A DNA stretch of 64,000 nt from Bacteroidales bacterium (GCA_017551515.1 JAFZLK010000029.1:1-64000), one strand, 5' to 3'; counted from the first letter of the stretch, positions 52,692 through 61,644 are shown. Program-made: numbers and translations. The notes: generated from the letters alone by a model not told the origin.

Positions 52692-54614
52692 TTATCTGTT
52701 ATCGCTTGAGTTTTCGGTTGGATATACGATAGAGAAAGAATAGTCTTTCTGTATAGTATAAATGTAAACGTCCTTGTTGCTGTACGATTTAGGATTATAT
52801 CCGCTTGCGTTTACATATTGCCTTTTGCCTCCAAGTCCTTCCTGTACATAGTTCTGGTCGATTATGCTTGTGAAGTTCTTGCCAGCCTTCTGCAACAGCG
52901 GAATGAAATAATTGATTGCATCGGCAGCAATGTATGCATCGGTGTTAGGTTCGCAGAGAAACGCGTTGTGGAACTTGCTTATGAACGATTTGACATCAAA
53001 ATTCTTGTAGTTTATGTTGATGTTTGAATAGTAGGTGTATCTCACCTCTGCATAGTAATTGGGGTCGATGCTCTCGTAGTTCATAATCTTGGGGTCGGCG
53101 ATGAGGATAATCTTGTTGTCCTCGCAGAGTTTGAATACTTGTGTAAGTACTCTTGTGATTGCCATTTCGGTTTCGAAAGTAAGGATAATTAGGTTTTCTT
53201 TTCCCTTTTGCAATGCGCTGCCAATGGCTTCGATGCTGCTACCGTTGAAGTTCAGTTCGGTGGCTTGTACGCCTACATTTTGTATTGCTTCCAAATATTT
53301 TGCCGATGCTGATTTCGATTCATCAGAGGTCCCCTTAATAATCAATGCATTGCAATCGCCCATCTGTGCGGCATATTTTGCAATTTCGTTGCGGATGTCT
53401 TGTTTGCTTGGGTTTAGCATGATATTGTTGGGGTAGTTTCTTAGTACACTTTCGTCGGTTATGAACGGTAACAGCATTGGCACTCCGAGGTTTAGTGAGT
53501 TCAGATAATCGACTTGGCTCTTGTAGGCGGGACCTATTATCATGTCAACATTGTCGAGTTTACCGCCGTCAACCATTTCGGTAAGTATTGTGTTGTCTTT
53601 GCCGATGTCGTAGGTCTTGAAGGTTATGTGTATGTCTTCGTGCTTGAAATTTTCGAGAGCAACAAGGCATCCCGAATAGAAATCGACAGCCCTTTCGGTT
53701 GCGGTGCGTATTTTCTGTGGAACTTTGCGCTTTTCCTGGCTTGCAAGGTCACGAAGGTTGGCGCCGGTTTCGAACGACATCAACAGTGCCACAGTGAAGT
53801 TTTTCTTATCGGTGTAGATGGCAGCAGAATCGGGTTCTTCGGTTTCCAAAACGTTGTTTTCCACAGGTTGAGCGAAATTTGTGTTGTCGGTTTCTGTGTT
53901 TTCTACAGTTTGAGTGACAGCAACATTTGTTTCGCTTTCCGTCTGCTTGCGAGGTATGCGTATTGTTTCTCCTATTGACAGTGGACGGTCGGCGAGGCTT
54001 GGGTTTTCGGCTGTGAGTTCATCGAGGCTGATTTCGTACAGCTTTGTAATTTTGTAAAGAGTTTCTCCCTTTTCAACGGTGTGGTATATGTATTTGGCAT
54101 CGTTGCGAGGGGGTTCTGTATTTGCAGGTTTTGTCTCCTCTTGCGGTTTTGTGTTTGCCGTGTTTTCTTCTGTTTTTTCCTTTATTGGGAAGTAAATTTC
54201 ATCGCCAGCCCTTATGCTTTCGCTACGGCTCAGCTTTGGATTGGCATCGTAGAATTCCTTTTCGGTGGTATTGAAACGTTTGAGCAGTGAATATAGGGTT
54301 TCGCCTTTCTTTACTGAGTAAACTATGTACTTGCCGTCCTTTGAGATTTCGTTTTCAATTGGAATTTTTATAATCTGGCCTATTGATAAGGTTCCAGTTT
54401 GTAGTTCTGGATTTACATTCAGGACATCTTTTTCCTTTGCTGAGTAGGCCTTGCATATCGAGTAGAGAGTTTGTCCCTGTTGAACCGTGTGCAAGTAGAA
54501 TTTTTGTCCGTTTTCGAGGACTTTTTCCTGTGAAATTTCAATGTTAACCTGCGCCGATGTAGCACAAACGGCAAAAATTGCAGGAATAAGCAGTATTATG
54601 ATTCGTTTAAGCAT
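52692..54614 (-). CDS. LysM protein with periplasmic substrate-binding-like domain
   Basis: 640 residues. Signal peptide MLKRIIILLIPAIFAVCATSAQ. Three LysM modules bind peptidoglycan: near residues 38-86 (VQQGQTLYSICKAYSAKE), 96-145 (VKKGETLYSLLKRFNTTE) and 175-222 (VEKGETLYKITKLYEISL), separated by a lysine/glutamate/proline linker. Residues 275-620 look like a type I periplasmic binding fold (FTVALLMSFETGANLRD, VDMIIGPAYKSQVDYLNSL, NALIIKGTSDESKSASAKY). The module pair fits a cell-wall-anchored sensor or receptor; the ligand is unknown. Confidence 0.85.
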   Translation of the reverse strand: MLKRIIILLIPAIFAVCATSAQVNIEISQEKVLENGQKFYLHTVQQGQTLYSICKAYSAKEKDVLNVNPELQTGTLSIGQIIKIPIENEISKDGKYIVYSVKKGETLYSLLKRFNTTEKEFYDANPKLSRSESIRAGDEIYFPIKEKTEENTANTKPQEETKPANTEPPRNDAKYIYHTVEKGETLYKITKLYEISLDELTAENPSLADRPLSIGETIRIPRKQTESETNVAVTQTVENTETDNTNFAQPVENNVLETEEPDSAAIYTDKKNFTVALLMSFETGANLRDLASQEKRKVPQKIRTATERAVDFYSGCLVALENFKHEDIHITFKTYDIGKDNTILTEMVDGGKLDNVDMIIGPAYKSQVDYLNSLNLGVPMLLPFITDESVLRNYPNNIMLNPSKQDIRNEIAKYAAQMGDCNALIIKGTSDESKSASAKYLEAIQNVGVQATELNFNGSSIEAIGSALQKGKENLIILTFETEMAITRVLTQVFKLCEDNKIILIADPKIMNYESIDPNYYAEVRYTYYSNININYKNFDVKSFISKFHNAFLCEPNTDAYIAADAINYFIPLLQKAGKNFTSIIDQNYVQEGLGGKRQYVNASGYNPKSYSNKDVYIYTIQKDYSFSIVYPTENSSDNR

Positions 54615-54621
54615 TTCGATT

Positions 54622-55692
54622 CTATTGTTTGTCTTTCTTGTCTCTTAGTTTTGTTGTATATTCGTCGTAGTGTTTTTGCAAGTCAATGCCTTTGTTTTGC
54701 AAATCTTCAGCAAAATATGTCAGCAGTTTTTCAATTGTGAAGTACGACGAGAATCCGCGTTGCACGAACATCGGATGGGTTGCGTTCTCATCGAAAATCA
54801 CGAAAGCAGGGATTCTGTAGTCGGGGTGCAACAGCGACAGTACAAGCTGGTGGGGGTATTGCATTTGATTAGTTTCGTTTACGAATGCTTTGCCAGCAAT
54901 TTTTAGTGTATCGGCAATGTCGTAAGGTATTTTAGTCGCGTAAAAGTTTTTGTTAATGTAGTCTGCGATGACTTTTTCCTTGAACGAGCCTCCCAACATG
55001 ATTTTGCTGCTTGAATTCCAGTCGGAATATATGTATAACAGAAGTTTCTTGGGCTGTGTTTTCATTTTTTCCACGGCTTTGTTGAAGTCCATCCATTCGA
55101 TTGAACCGTTGAAATTGTCGGTTGTGTCGAGGTCGGGACGGAAGGTGGCGTTGAAGCATTTCATATATTCGTCCCATGGGCTGTATTTGTTTATCCTTTC
55201 TGCAAAATATATTAGCAATGGTTCGAGGTTTTCTACTGTCTGGTAGCCAGGAACTGGCGCGATATTTCCTTCGAAGTCGATGAATACGACGGTAGGATAC
55301 GACATTCGTCCGCTAAGTAACATTTGTGCGAGCATATGCGACGAGCGGTTGCCAAGTTGCGGATTTATGAAAGGTTTGAGTTCTGTGATTGTTTCACCAG
55401 TTTTCTCATCGGTGGACTTTACCGGAAACATTATGGTGTCGGTTGTTTCGGCATTGAACTTCACTGGGTAGAAGTTTGCGTTGATATAAGCTGCCAGTTC
55501 AGGATTGCTGAAAGTTTCGGCATCCATCTTTTTGCACCATCCGCACCAGTCGGTATACATGTCAATCATTACCGTCTTGGGCATCGAGTCCTGCTTTCTC
55601 ATGGCCTCCTCTATGCCCATCCATTTTATCTGTGCCGTAACGACTTGTGCGCCACAGACAATCGCTATAATAATGAACAAGACCTTTTTCAT
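54622..55692 (-). CDS. Thioredoxin-fold periplasmic protein
   Basis: 356 residues with signal peptide MKKVLFIIIAIVCGAQVVTAQ. The thioredoxin_7-like active site is DMYTDWCGWCKKMDAETF with Cys50-Gly-Trp-Cys53. The second half has another thioredoxin-like fold (LLLYIYSDWNSSSKIMLGG) with the CxxC replaced by serines, so it is probably structural. Likely a periplasmic disulfide reductase or isomerase. First gene of the six-gene operon ending at porZ. Confidence 0.87.
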   Translation of the reverse strand: MKKVLFIIIAIVCGAQVVTAQIKWMGIEEAMRKQDSMPKTVMIDMYTDWCGWCKKMDAETFSNPELAAYINANFYPVKFNAETTDTIMFPVKSTDEKTGETITELKPFINPQLGNRSSHMLAQMLLSGRMSYPTVVFIDFEGNIAPVPGYQTVENLEPLLIYFAERINKYSPWDEYMKCFNATFRPDLDTTDNFNGSIEWMDFNKAVEKMKTQPKKLLLYIYSDWNSSSKIMLGGSFKEKVIADYINKNFYATKIPYDIADTLKIAGKAFVNETNQMQYPHQLVLSLLHPDYRIPAFVIFDENATHPMFVQRGFSSYFTIEKLLTYFAEDLQNKGIDLQKHYDEYTTKLRDKKDKQ

Positions 55693-55711
55693 CTCATAAA
55701 AATTTAAACTG

Positions 55712-55719
55712 CAAATATA
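55712..55719 (-). promoter_or_regulatory. -7 box TATATTTG of the thioredoxin-LysM-rseP-porZ operon
   Basis: Minus-strand TAnnTTTG match 19 bases upstream of the thioredoxin gene start. No other box was found in the operon. Confidence 0.6.
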
Positions 55720-55843
55720 CGAAACTATCCGTTTATAAACGGTATCGTAACCTTAAAATTATTTTAATATTCTGTTTTTTATATTGCAATGAATGTGCCG
55801 AAATAATTATATGTTCTTTTGATGTTTGAATCGTAATATTTTT

Positions 55844-55851
55844 TACTTTTG
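55844..55851 (+). promoter_or_regulatory. -7 box TACTTTTG of the S74 gene
   Basis: TAnnTTTG match 27 bases before the ATG at 55879. Confidence 0.55.
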
Positions 55852-55878
55852 AAGCAAAAAATTTTTTATTTTATAATT

Positions 55879-56846
55879 ATGAAAAGAACATTTCTGTTAA
55901 TCGGTTTGTTTGCAGTATCGAGTGCTGTATTTGCCCAGTTAAGATTGGATAATCAAGGGAAAACGATACTTGGTAATTATAATGCATCAACACTTGAATG
56001 TAGAGGTGGTGCAATTTTTTCACGTTGGAATGCAGAATGGTGTAAAATACACCTAGATTGGACTACTACAAATGGCGCTGCACATTTATACTGTACCAGT
56101 GAGAATTTTACAGTAGGTCCTATGACTATTATGTAGGTGTCGGTTATTTTCGCTATATGCAGTTGCAACATTCTCCCTCCATAACTTCTGATGCAAGGTT
56201 AAAGGAAAACATAAGGCCTATTGAGTCGGCACTGGGCAAACTTATGCTGGTTAATGGAAAAAGTTTCAACTACATAGACAATTTCAGCGATAGTCTTAAA
56301 ATTACTGCGCTTAGGGAAAGGAATAGAAGAATTACATACGGCTTTATTGCGCAAGAACTAAAGGAGGTTCTGCCAGAAGTTGTTAACGAGCCTGATGAGT
56401 TGAATGAATACTATAGTGTGGACTACACAGCGATTATTCCATTGCTGGTGGAAGCATTAAAGGAGCAGCAAAGTCAAATAGCAGAACTTCAGGAACAAAT
56501 TGCAAACATTGGGGATGAAGGAATTGAAGAGAAAAGTATAAGAATCCATAATGATGATGAAAATAAAAGCAAAGTATCAGAACCTAATGCTGTTTTGTAT
56601 CAAAACACTCCTAATCCGTTTAATATTGAGACAGTAATTAGATATTATATACCTGAGAACACTGGACAATCTACATTGTTGATATTCGATATGCAGGGTA
56701 CACTGAAGAAACAATTGCAAATTGTTATAATTGGCAATGGTTCGGTAACGGTTAGTGCTTCTGAATTGCCAGCAGGAATGTACATCTATTCATTGATTGT
56801 TGACGGCAGAGAGATTGATAGCAAACGGATGATTTTGACTGAATAA
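55879..56846 (+). pseudogene. Peptidase S74 / T9SS sorting domain protein, broken by a one-base frameshift
   Basis: Frame one runs from MKRTFLLIGLFAVSSAVFAQ (signal peptide) to a stop at 56136; the continuation DYYVGVGYFRYMQLQ is in the next frame from about 56118 and runs to 56846. A missing base near 56108-56120 (after GGTCC) would rejoin them. The second part has the chaperone-of-endosialidase motif SDARLKENIRPIESALGKLM and ends with a type A T9SS sorting domain (NTPNPFNIETVIRYYIPENT ... LPAGMYIYSLIVDGREIDSKRMIL). Either a recent pseudogene or a sequencing error; the downstream part has intact codon structure. Confidence 0.75.
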
Positions 56847-56858
56847 AATTTGATTGAT

Positions 56859-57311
56859 ATGAAAAAGTTAATTGTTGCCATAATCTCCTTATTAACGATG
56901 ATTTCTATTTCGTGTGAAAAGGAAGTAATTGAAGAACCTAATAATACGAATTCTGTTTCTGATAGGACATTTTTTGTGGACTATCGCATGAAATGGGTAG
57001 GAGATTATATTTGCCAAAAAGAGAGTAATTGTCAAGATACAAGGACTGTGTTGCTACATATCACATTAGCGGATGGGGATTCATTGCTTAATATAAAGGA
57101 AGAAAAAAAGAACGCCGGGTATGATTATATGAATTTAAAGGCAACGGTTACTCCATACGGCGATATGTGGCATTATAGTGGCATAAATGCATTGCAGTAT
57201 AACTTTAGGGCAAGTTTTTATGCCGACAGCATATATGTGCGTTATTTTTTATTATATGGACACAATTGTGCCCCATATTATATATATAAAGGAATCAAAG
57301 AGGGAAAATAG
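56859..57311 (+). CDS. Lipoprotein of unknown function, paralogue A of a GH16-flanking pair
   Basis: About 150 residues from ATG 56859 (upstream ATG at 56850 adds three). Lipoprotein signal MKKLIVAIISLLTMISISC, cysteine near residue 19, then a short EKEVIEEPNNTN linker. The mature part has MKWVGDYICQKES near residue 46, similar in place to SNWYGTYECEKSA of the lipoprotein at 58369; both end with a tyrosine-rich FYADSIYVRYF/FYSDSLYMKRY. Probably paralogues. Function unknown; the position next to GH16 suggests glycan-related surface activity, as an inference. Confidence 0.72.
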   Translation: MKKLIVAIISLLTMISISCEKEVIEEPNNTNSVSDRTFFVDYRMKWVGDYICQKESNCQDTRTVLLHITLADGDSLLNIKEEKKNAGYDYMNLKATVTPYGDMWHYSGINALQYNFRASFYADSIYVRYFLLYGHNCAPYYIYKGIKEGK

Positions 57312-57316
57312 ACTTT

Positions 57317-58351
57317 ATGAAAATTAGAATAATACTCATACTAAACTTTATGGTATGCTTTTTTGTTGCGTATGCACAGAATCCATTTGATGATTCTAAC
57401 TTGACAATTGTAATTCAGGACGATTTTAATACATTCAATTCTTCACGGTGGGAGATAGGTAATAATCAAGTTCATGGTGAAGGTTCTAATGAAGAACCTC
57501 AAGTATATACAAGTGATAATGTATATGTTGACAACGGGAAACTAGTGTTAAGAACAAAAAGATATGATCATACACACCCTGGGGGAGGTGATTGTTATTA
57601 TATTGATATTGGAGGTCATAAATTTACATCGGGTAAGGTAAGAGGTTTGCAGTCTTATAAATACGGCTATTTTGAAATATATGCAAAAATTCCGACAGGT
57701 CAGGGTTACTGGCCGGCATTTTGGATGTGGGAAGAATCGTCAGATACAACAGACTATTGGTATAATGAAATTGATGTATTTGAGGGCAACGGTTGCTTGA
57801 CTGATAGTGTTACCTGCAATGTACATTGGAATTTTGTGAGCCCCAAACCAAAGAAACCTAATTTACATGATAGTGTCAGTAATATCCCTGCTCTAAATTA
57901 TGATGATTCGTATCATTGGTACGGAATGAAATGGGATCCATATGAAATATCATGGTATATAGATAGACAATTGGTAAGGACTGTATCTAATAATATGGAA
58001 GATGTTGGCATACAAAATTCTATGCATATAGTTATTAATTCAGCATTGTTTCCTTATGGTTGGCATTGTAGAACTGATACCACAAATATACAAGTGCCTA
58101 ATTATATGTACGTTGATACGGTTAATATATGTCTATTTACATGCGATGATAATACGGTCGTGAATGAAATCGATTATAATTCGTTCAGTTATGGAATAAA
58201 GAAATCGATTACATTAAGCGGTGCATCGTCATTGGCGTATGGACAAAATATTTATCTAAAGGCCACCGACTTTATTGAATTGCAATCTGGTTTCGAAGCA
58301 CCGCTTGGTTCTCAGTTGTCATTGCAAATAATGGAATGTACAAATTATTAA
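57317..58351 (+). CDS. Family 16 glycoside hydrolase (beta-glucanase-like)
   Basis: 344 residues with signal peptide MKIRIILILNFMVCFFVAYAQ. The catalytic signature is NEIDVFEGNG with E151, D153 and E156 (ExDxxE), the nucleophile and acid/base of GH16. Upstream GYFEIYAKIPTGQGYWPAFWMW and downstream YHWYGMKWDPYEISWYIDRQLVRTV are family-typical. It likely cleaves beta-1,3 or mixed-linkage glucans. A 50-residue C-terminal part (LQSGFEAPLGSQLSLQIMEC) resembles a short beta domain common in secreted Bacteroidetes proteins, possibly a sorting or stalk module. Confidence 0.93.
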   Translation: MKIRIILILNFMVCFFVAYAQNPFDDSNLTIVIQDDFNTFNSSRWEIGNNQVHGEGSNEEPQVYTSDNVYVDNGKLVLRTKRYDHTHPGGGDCYYIDIGGHKFTSGKVRGLQSYKYGYFEIYAKIPTGQGYWPAFWMWEESSDTTDYWYNEIDVFEGNGCLTDSVTCNVHWNFVSPKPKKPNLHDSVSNIPALNYDDSYHWYGMKWDPYEISWYIDRQLVRTVSNNMEDVGIQNSMHIVINSALFPYGWHCRTDTTNIQVPNYMYVDTVNICLFTCDDNTVVNEIDYNSFSYGIKKSITLSGASSLAYGQNIYLKATDFIELQSGFEAPLGSQLSLQIMECTNY

Positions 58352-58368
58352 TTTTAAATGTTAGTCGA

Positions 58369-58860
58369 ATGAAAACAAAATGTATATTGCTTCTGATACT
58401 TGTTTCTGCAATATTCCTATGCGCAACTTGTGAAAAAGAACCTTACGAGAATAAACCAGGTGAAAATGGGCATAGGACTATTGATTATAGGTCGAATTGG
58501 TATGGCACATACGAATGCGAGAAAAGTGCTACATATATTAGTCTTCTTAATGTATCAGTTGAAATTTTGCCAGTTGAAGATGATTCTTCGGTGTATATAA
58601 GGGAACGTATCATATACGATCTAAACGAAACTGAACTAAAAGTTATTAAAATGAAAGCGATGGTTAATGCTGAAGGATTTTTTTCAGGTATAATGCGGGA
58701 ACCAGATCCTTATGCTCAAACAAACTATGTTACTGGTTATTTTTATAGCGATAGCTTATATATGAAACGATATACGGCCTATGATTCTATGCCAACAGTG
58801 CCAGATGATTCAGTTCGGGGTGATATTATAAGATATTCTGGAGTTAAGATGATGAACTGA
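58369..58860 (+). CDS. Lipoprotein of unknown function, paralogue B of a GH16-flanking pair
   Basis: About 163 residues from ATG 58369, chosen over 58336 because the signal MKTKCILLLILVSAIFLCATC starts there and the longer frame overlaps GH16. Cysteine near residue 21, then EKEPYENKPGENGH. Strand-rich mature part with SNWYGTYECEKSATY and YVTGYFYSDSLYMKRYTAYD. Resembles the lipoprotein at 56859. Unknown function. Confidence 0.72.
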   Translation: MKTKCILLLILVSAIFLCATCEKEPYENKPGENGHRTIDYRSNWYGTYECEKSATYISLLNVSVEILPVEDDSSVYIRERIIYDLNETELKVIKMKAMVNAEGFFSGIMREPDPYAQTNYVTGYFYSDSLYMKRYTAYDSMPTVPDDSVRGDIIRYSGVKMMN

Positions 58861-58949
58861 AAACAATATAAGCAAACTCCACGGTTCTTTTATTTAGACA
58901 ATGTTATTACTTATGATACAGATAGTTGTCATTTGAACAAATCCGCAGG

Positions 58950-59019
58950 CTGAGCGTTAGTCGAAGCCGCGTTTGTCACACTATCACATTACGTTACCAT
59001 ACCCTTCGACTACGCTCAG
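58950..59019. repeat. Inverted repeat CTGAGCG...CGCTCAG
   Basis: CTGAGCGTTAGTCGAAG (58950-58966) and CTTCGACTACGCTCAG (59004-59019) are complementary apart from one extra T, separated by 37 bases. Could form a long hairpin after the lipoprotein operon. Confidence 0.8.
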
Positions 59020-59105
59020 GGGGCGGTTCTGGGGCGGTAGGGTGCAGGAATTTAGTTTCCAAACGAAAGAGCCGTGAGCAAGCTCTACAAATTATCACTT
59101 TTTTT

Positions 59106-59139
59106 TAGTTTTGCAATTAAGAAATATTTTTTAAATTTG
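59106..59139 (+). promoter_or_regulatory. Two -7-type boxes upstream of pepD
   Basis: TAGTTTTG (59106-59113) and TAAATTTG (59132-59139) both fit TAnnTTTG and precede the pepD ATG at 59187 by 73 and 47 bases; which one is used is not clear. Confidence 0.55.
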
Positions 59140-59186
59140 CCATTCCTAATTAAATTGTTCAAACAAATTAAAAAACAAATAAAATT

Positions 59187-60644
59187 ATGAGTGAAATCAC
59201 AAAATTGAATCCACAGGGTGTATGGAAGAACTTCTATTCACTGACACAGATTCCGCGTCCATCGAAGCACGAAGCAAAAGTTGTGGCTTTTGTTAAGGAA
59301 TTTGGCGAAAAGTTAGGTCTCGAAACTATAGTCGATGAAATCGGCAACGTAATAATCCGCAAGCCGGCAACTCCAGGTATGGAAAACCGCAAGGGCGTTA
59401 TCCTTCAGGGACACCTCGACATGGTTCCGCAGAAGAACAACGAGAAGGTTCACGACTTCACAAAGGACCCGATTGAAACCATCATCGATGGCGAATGGGT
59501 ACGCGCAAATCAAACTACCCTCGGTGCCGACAACGGTATGGGTTGTGCTGCTGCTATGGCAGTTCTCGAATCGAAGGACATCGCACACGGACCAATCGAA
59601 GCCCTCTTCACAATCGACGAGGAAACCGGTATGACTGGTGCTAACCACTTGAAGGCTGGTATGCTCAAGGGCGACATCCTTATGAACCTCGATTCTGAAA
59701 CCGAAGGCGAACTTTATGTAGGTTGCGCTGGTGGTGTTGACGTAAATGTTACCATGAAGTATGACGAATGCGCTGCTCCTGCTGGCTACACTGCTTACCG
59801 TATCGATGTTAAGGGATTGAACGGTGGTCATAGCGGTATGGACATCAACATTGGTCGTGCAAACGCCAACAAGCTCCTCGTTAGATTCCTCAACCACTGC
59901 CTCTACAAGACCGACATGCGTCTTGCTGAAATCAAGGGTGGTGACATGCGCAACGCTATCCCACGCGAGGCTTACGCAATAGTTCTCATCGCTAATGCCG
60001 ACTGCGCTAACTTCGAAGCAGAAGTTGCAAGATTCGACGGCTACTACAAGAGCGAATTCGCTGCTACCGAAAAGGGTATTGCTCTCTGCGCAGCTAAGAC
60101 TGCTATGCCAGCAAAGGTTGCAGAAAAGGAAATCGGAGAAAAGATAATCAAGGCTACATTTGTATGCCCTCACGGAGTTGTAAGAATGAGCGACTCTATG
60201 CCTGGTTTGGTTGAAACTTCGAACAACTTGGCAATCGTAGAGTGCAAGGACGGTAACTTTGCTGTTAAGTGCCTCACCCGTAGCTCTGTAGAATCGGCAA
60301 AGAAGGGTACTATGTACAAGATTGGTACTGTTTTCGACCTTATTGGTGCAAATGTTGAGTTCACTGGCTCGTACCCGGGATGGAACCCGAACATGAATTC
60401 ACCTATCCTCAACACAATGAAGGACTGCTACAAGAGGCTTTTCAACGAGGATGCTAAGGTTATGGCTATCCACGCAGGTCTCGAATGCGGTTTGTTGGGC
60501 TTTGTTTACCCCAACTGGGATATGATTTCGTTTGGTCCTACTATCGAACATCCGCACTCACCGGTTGAGAGAGTTAACATCGCATCGGTTGAGAAATTCT
60601 GGAAGTTCTTGGTTGAAACCTTGAAGAATGTTCCTGTAAAATAA
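59187..60644 (+). CDS. pepD: Aminoacyl-histidine dipeptidase PepD (M20 family)
   Basis: 485 residues. Cytosolic zinc dipeptidase that splits dipeptides such as Xaa-His. Motifs: ILQGHLDMVPQ near residue 71 (first zinc ligand His), TLGADNGMGCAAAMAVL near 112-128 (bridging Asp), FTIDEETGMTGA near 143 (catalytic Glu), NLDSETEGELYVGCAGG near 163, and a final EHPHSPVERVN with the last histidine ligand near 461. The gene prefers codons such as CTC, AAG and GCT, like dnaK, suggesting high expression. Confidence 0.96.
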   Translation: MSEITKLNPQGVWKNFYSLTQIPRPSKHEAKVVAFVKEFGEKLGLETIVDEIGNVIIRKPATPGMENRKGVILQGHLDMVPQKNNEKVHDFTKDPIETIIDGEWVRANQTTLGADNGMGCAAAMAVLESKDIAHGPIEALFTIDEETGMTGANHLKAGMLKGDILMNLDSETEGELYVGCAGGVDVNVTMKYDECAAPAGYTAYRIDVKGLNGGHSGMDINIGRANANKLLVRFLNHCLYKTDMRLAEIKGGDMRNAIPREAYAIVLIANADCANFEAEVARFDGYYKSEFAATEKGIALCAAKTAMPAKVAEKEIGEKIIKATFVCPHGVVRMSDSMPGLVETSNNLAIVECKDGNFAVKCLTRSSVESAKKGTMYKIGTVFDLIGANVEFTGSYPGWNPNMNSPILNTMKDCYKRLFNEDAKVMAIHAGLECGLLGFVYPNWDMISFGPTIEHPHSPVERVNIASVEKFWKFLVETLKNVPVK

Positions 60645-60665
60645 TTAGTGTTTTACATACAATGG

Positions 60666-60692
60666 AAAAGGCGGAGAAATCCGCCTTTTTTT
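60666..60692 (+). terminator. pepD terminator
   Basis: Perfect 10-bp stem AAAAGGCGGA / TCCGCCTTTT with GAAA loop and T-run, 21 bases after the stop codon. Confidence 0.85.
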
Positions 60693-60913
60693 CATATTGT
60701 AATAGGGAATGTTACCTATTTGTTTAAGGGGATTTTTCATGAGTATTTATGCACTTTTCGCTTAAAAATCCTAGTGTATGATTTCAGAATTTCTTGAGAT
60801 AAAGGCTTTTTCAAAAGTATCAGTTCGCAGTTTACAATATTTTTTAATCACACAACATTGTATCACACAAGTTTGTGTTAAATGGAATTTACTGTGATTT
60901 CCTTTATGTTTAA

Positions 60914-60934
60914 TTCCTTAAATTTATTATTGCA
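60914..60934 (+). repeat. Exact 21-bp promoter-upstream repeat, copy 1
   Basis: Begins TTCCTTAAATTTATTATTG. Identical to 61645-61665. Each copy is followed after exactly 18 bases by a TAnnTTTG box, so it covers the -33 region. Confidence 0.85.
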
Positions 60935-60952
60935 TAAATGCATATAATTATA

Positions 60953-60960
60953 TAAATTTG
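60953..60960 (+). promoter_or_regulatory. -7 box TAAATTTG of the ParE toxin-antitoxin pair
   Basis: 24 bases before the antitoxin ATG; the apparent start at 60958 lies inside the box. Confidence 0.65.
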
Positions 60961-60984
60961 CATTTTGACTATCTCAATCAAGTT

Positions 60985-61254
60985 ATGGATAAAAATATTG
61001 TATATCAAGACATTTCGGCTGTAGATGCGTTATGGACAATTTACCAGCAGCAAAACGAATGGGTTCGCAAAACCTTCCTTGCAAGGGTAAATAAGGCTGA
61101 TGGAGATGCTGAAATGCCATATTTGCGGACAAGCGAAGAAATGATGAAGATTTCTCGTGAACGCATGCGTGACATTATTGCTGGGCATGAACCTACACTT
61201 TCGCATGATGAAGTAATGAAGTTGGTTAACGATGCCATAGCAGTAAATGTATGA
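60985..61254 (+). CDS. Antitoxin of a ParE-type pair
   Basis: 89 residues from ATG 60985 (MDKNIVYQDISAVDALWTIYQQQ); the earlier start lies in the promoter box. Helical, charged, with a C-terminal RTSEEMMKISRERMRDIIAG and an ending typical of helical toxin-binding tails (SHDEVMKLVNDAIA). It overlaps the toxin start (ATGA), the classic arrangement. Identification as antitoxin rests on this coupling and size rather than on a recognised DNA-binding motif. Confidence 0.7.
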   Translation: MDKNIVYQDISAVDALWTIYQQQNEWVRKTFLARVNKADGDAEMPYLRTSEEMMKISRERMRDIIAGHEPTLSHDEVMKLVNDAIAVNV

Positions 61255-61577
61255 ATGTAAGATGGTCGGAGCGGGCTGCAACCGAATTTGCAGAAACGAT
61301 AGCCTATATAACAAGAGAATTCGGTCAGAAAAGTGCTCAAAAAGTGAGCAATCAAATAAATAATGCCATTGCAAATATTTCAAATTTCCCAGAAATAGGT
61401 GCTGTAAGTTTCTTCTGTGAAGAAACAGAAATTGAATTTCGTGAATTACATAGTTATCTAAATAGTGTAGTATATGCAATCCATTGTGATGAAATCTATA
61501 TTGTAAGTATCTGGAGCAATCGCCAAGACCGTGATGACTTATATTTTGCTTTACGGCAGGAATCCAAAGACCTATAA
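61251..61577 (+). CDS. RelE/ParE-type toxin
   Basis: 108 residues with the ParE/RelE layout: MNVRWSERAATEFAETIAYITREFG helix pair at the start, then INNAIANISNFPEIGAV near residue 36, FRELHSYLNSVVYAIHCDEIYIVSIWSNRQD with the closing beta strands. ParE-type toxins inhibit gyrase, RelE types cleave mRNA; the sequence alone does not decide which. Confidence 0.85.
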   Translation: MNVRWSERAATEFAETIAYITREFGQKSAQKVSNQINNAIANISNFPEIGAVSFFCEETEIEFRELHSYLNSVVYAIHCDEIYIVSIWSNRQDRDDLYFALRQESKDL

Positions 61578-61644
61578 ATTTATCCAAAGCAATGGTGCGC
61601 TGAAAGTTATGTTAGGATTTCCTCCTCATTCCGCTTCTTAAAAT

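Larger units (their letters stand above)
58861..59186. other. Spacer with an inverted repeat and two promoter boxes for pepD
   Basis: 326 bases. Contains the inverted repeat at 58950-59019, then an AT-rich stretch with the pepD promoter boxes. No gene supported. Confidence 0.7.
60645..60984. other. Spacer between pepD and the ParE toxin-antitoxin pair
   Basis: 340 bases. Holds the pepD terminator (60666-60692), a second inverted repeat GGATTTTT / AAAAATCC (60730-60771), the 21-mer at 60914-60934 and the promoter box at 60953-60960. No gene supported. Confidence 0.7.

Noticed and set aside
59313..60173. 286-codon minus-strand open frame inside pepD
   Set aside because: Antisense shadow of a highly biased gene; composition is unlike any protein family.
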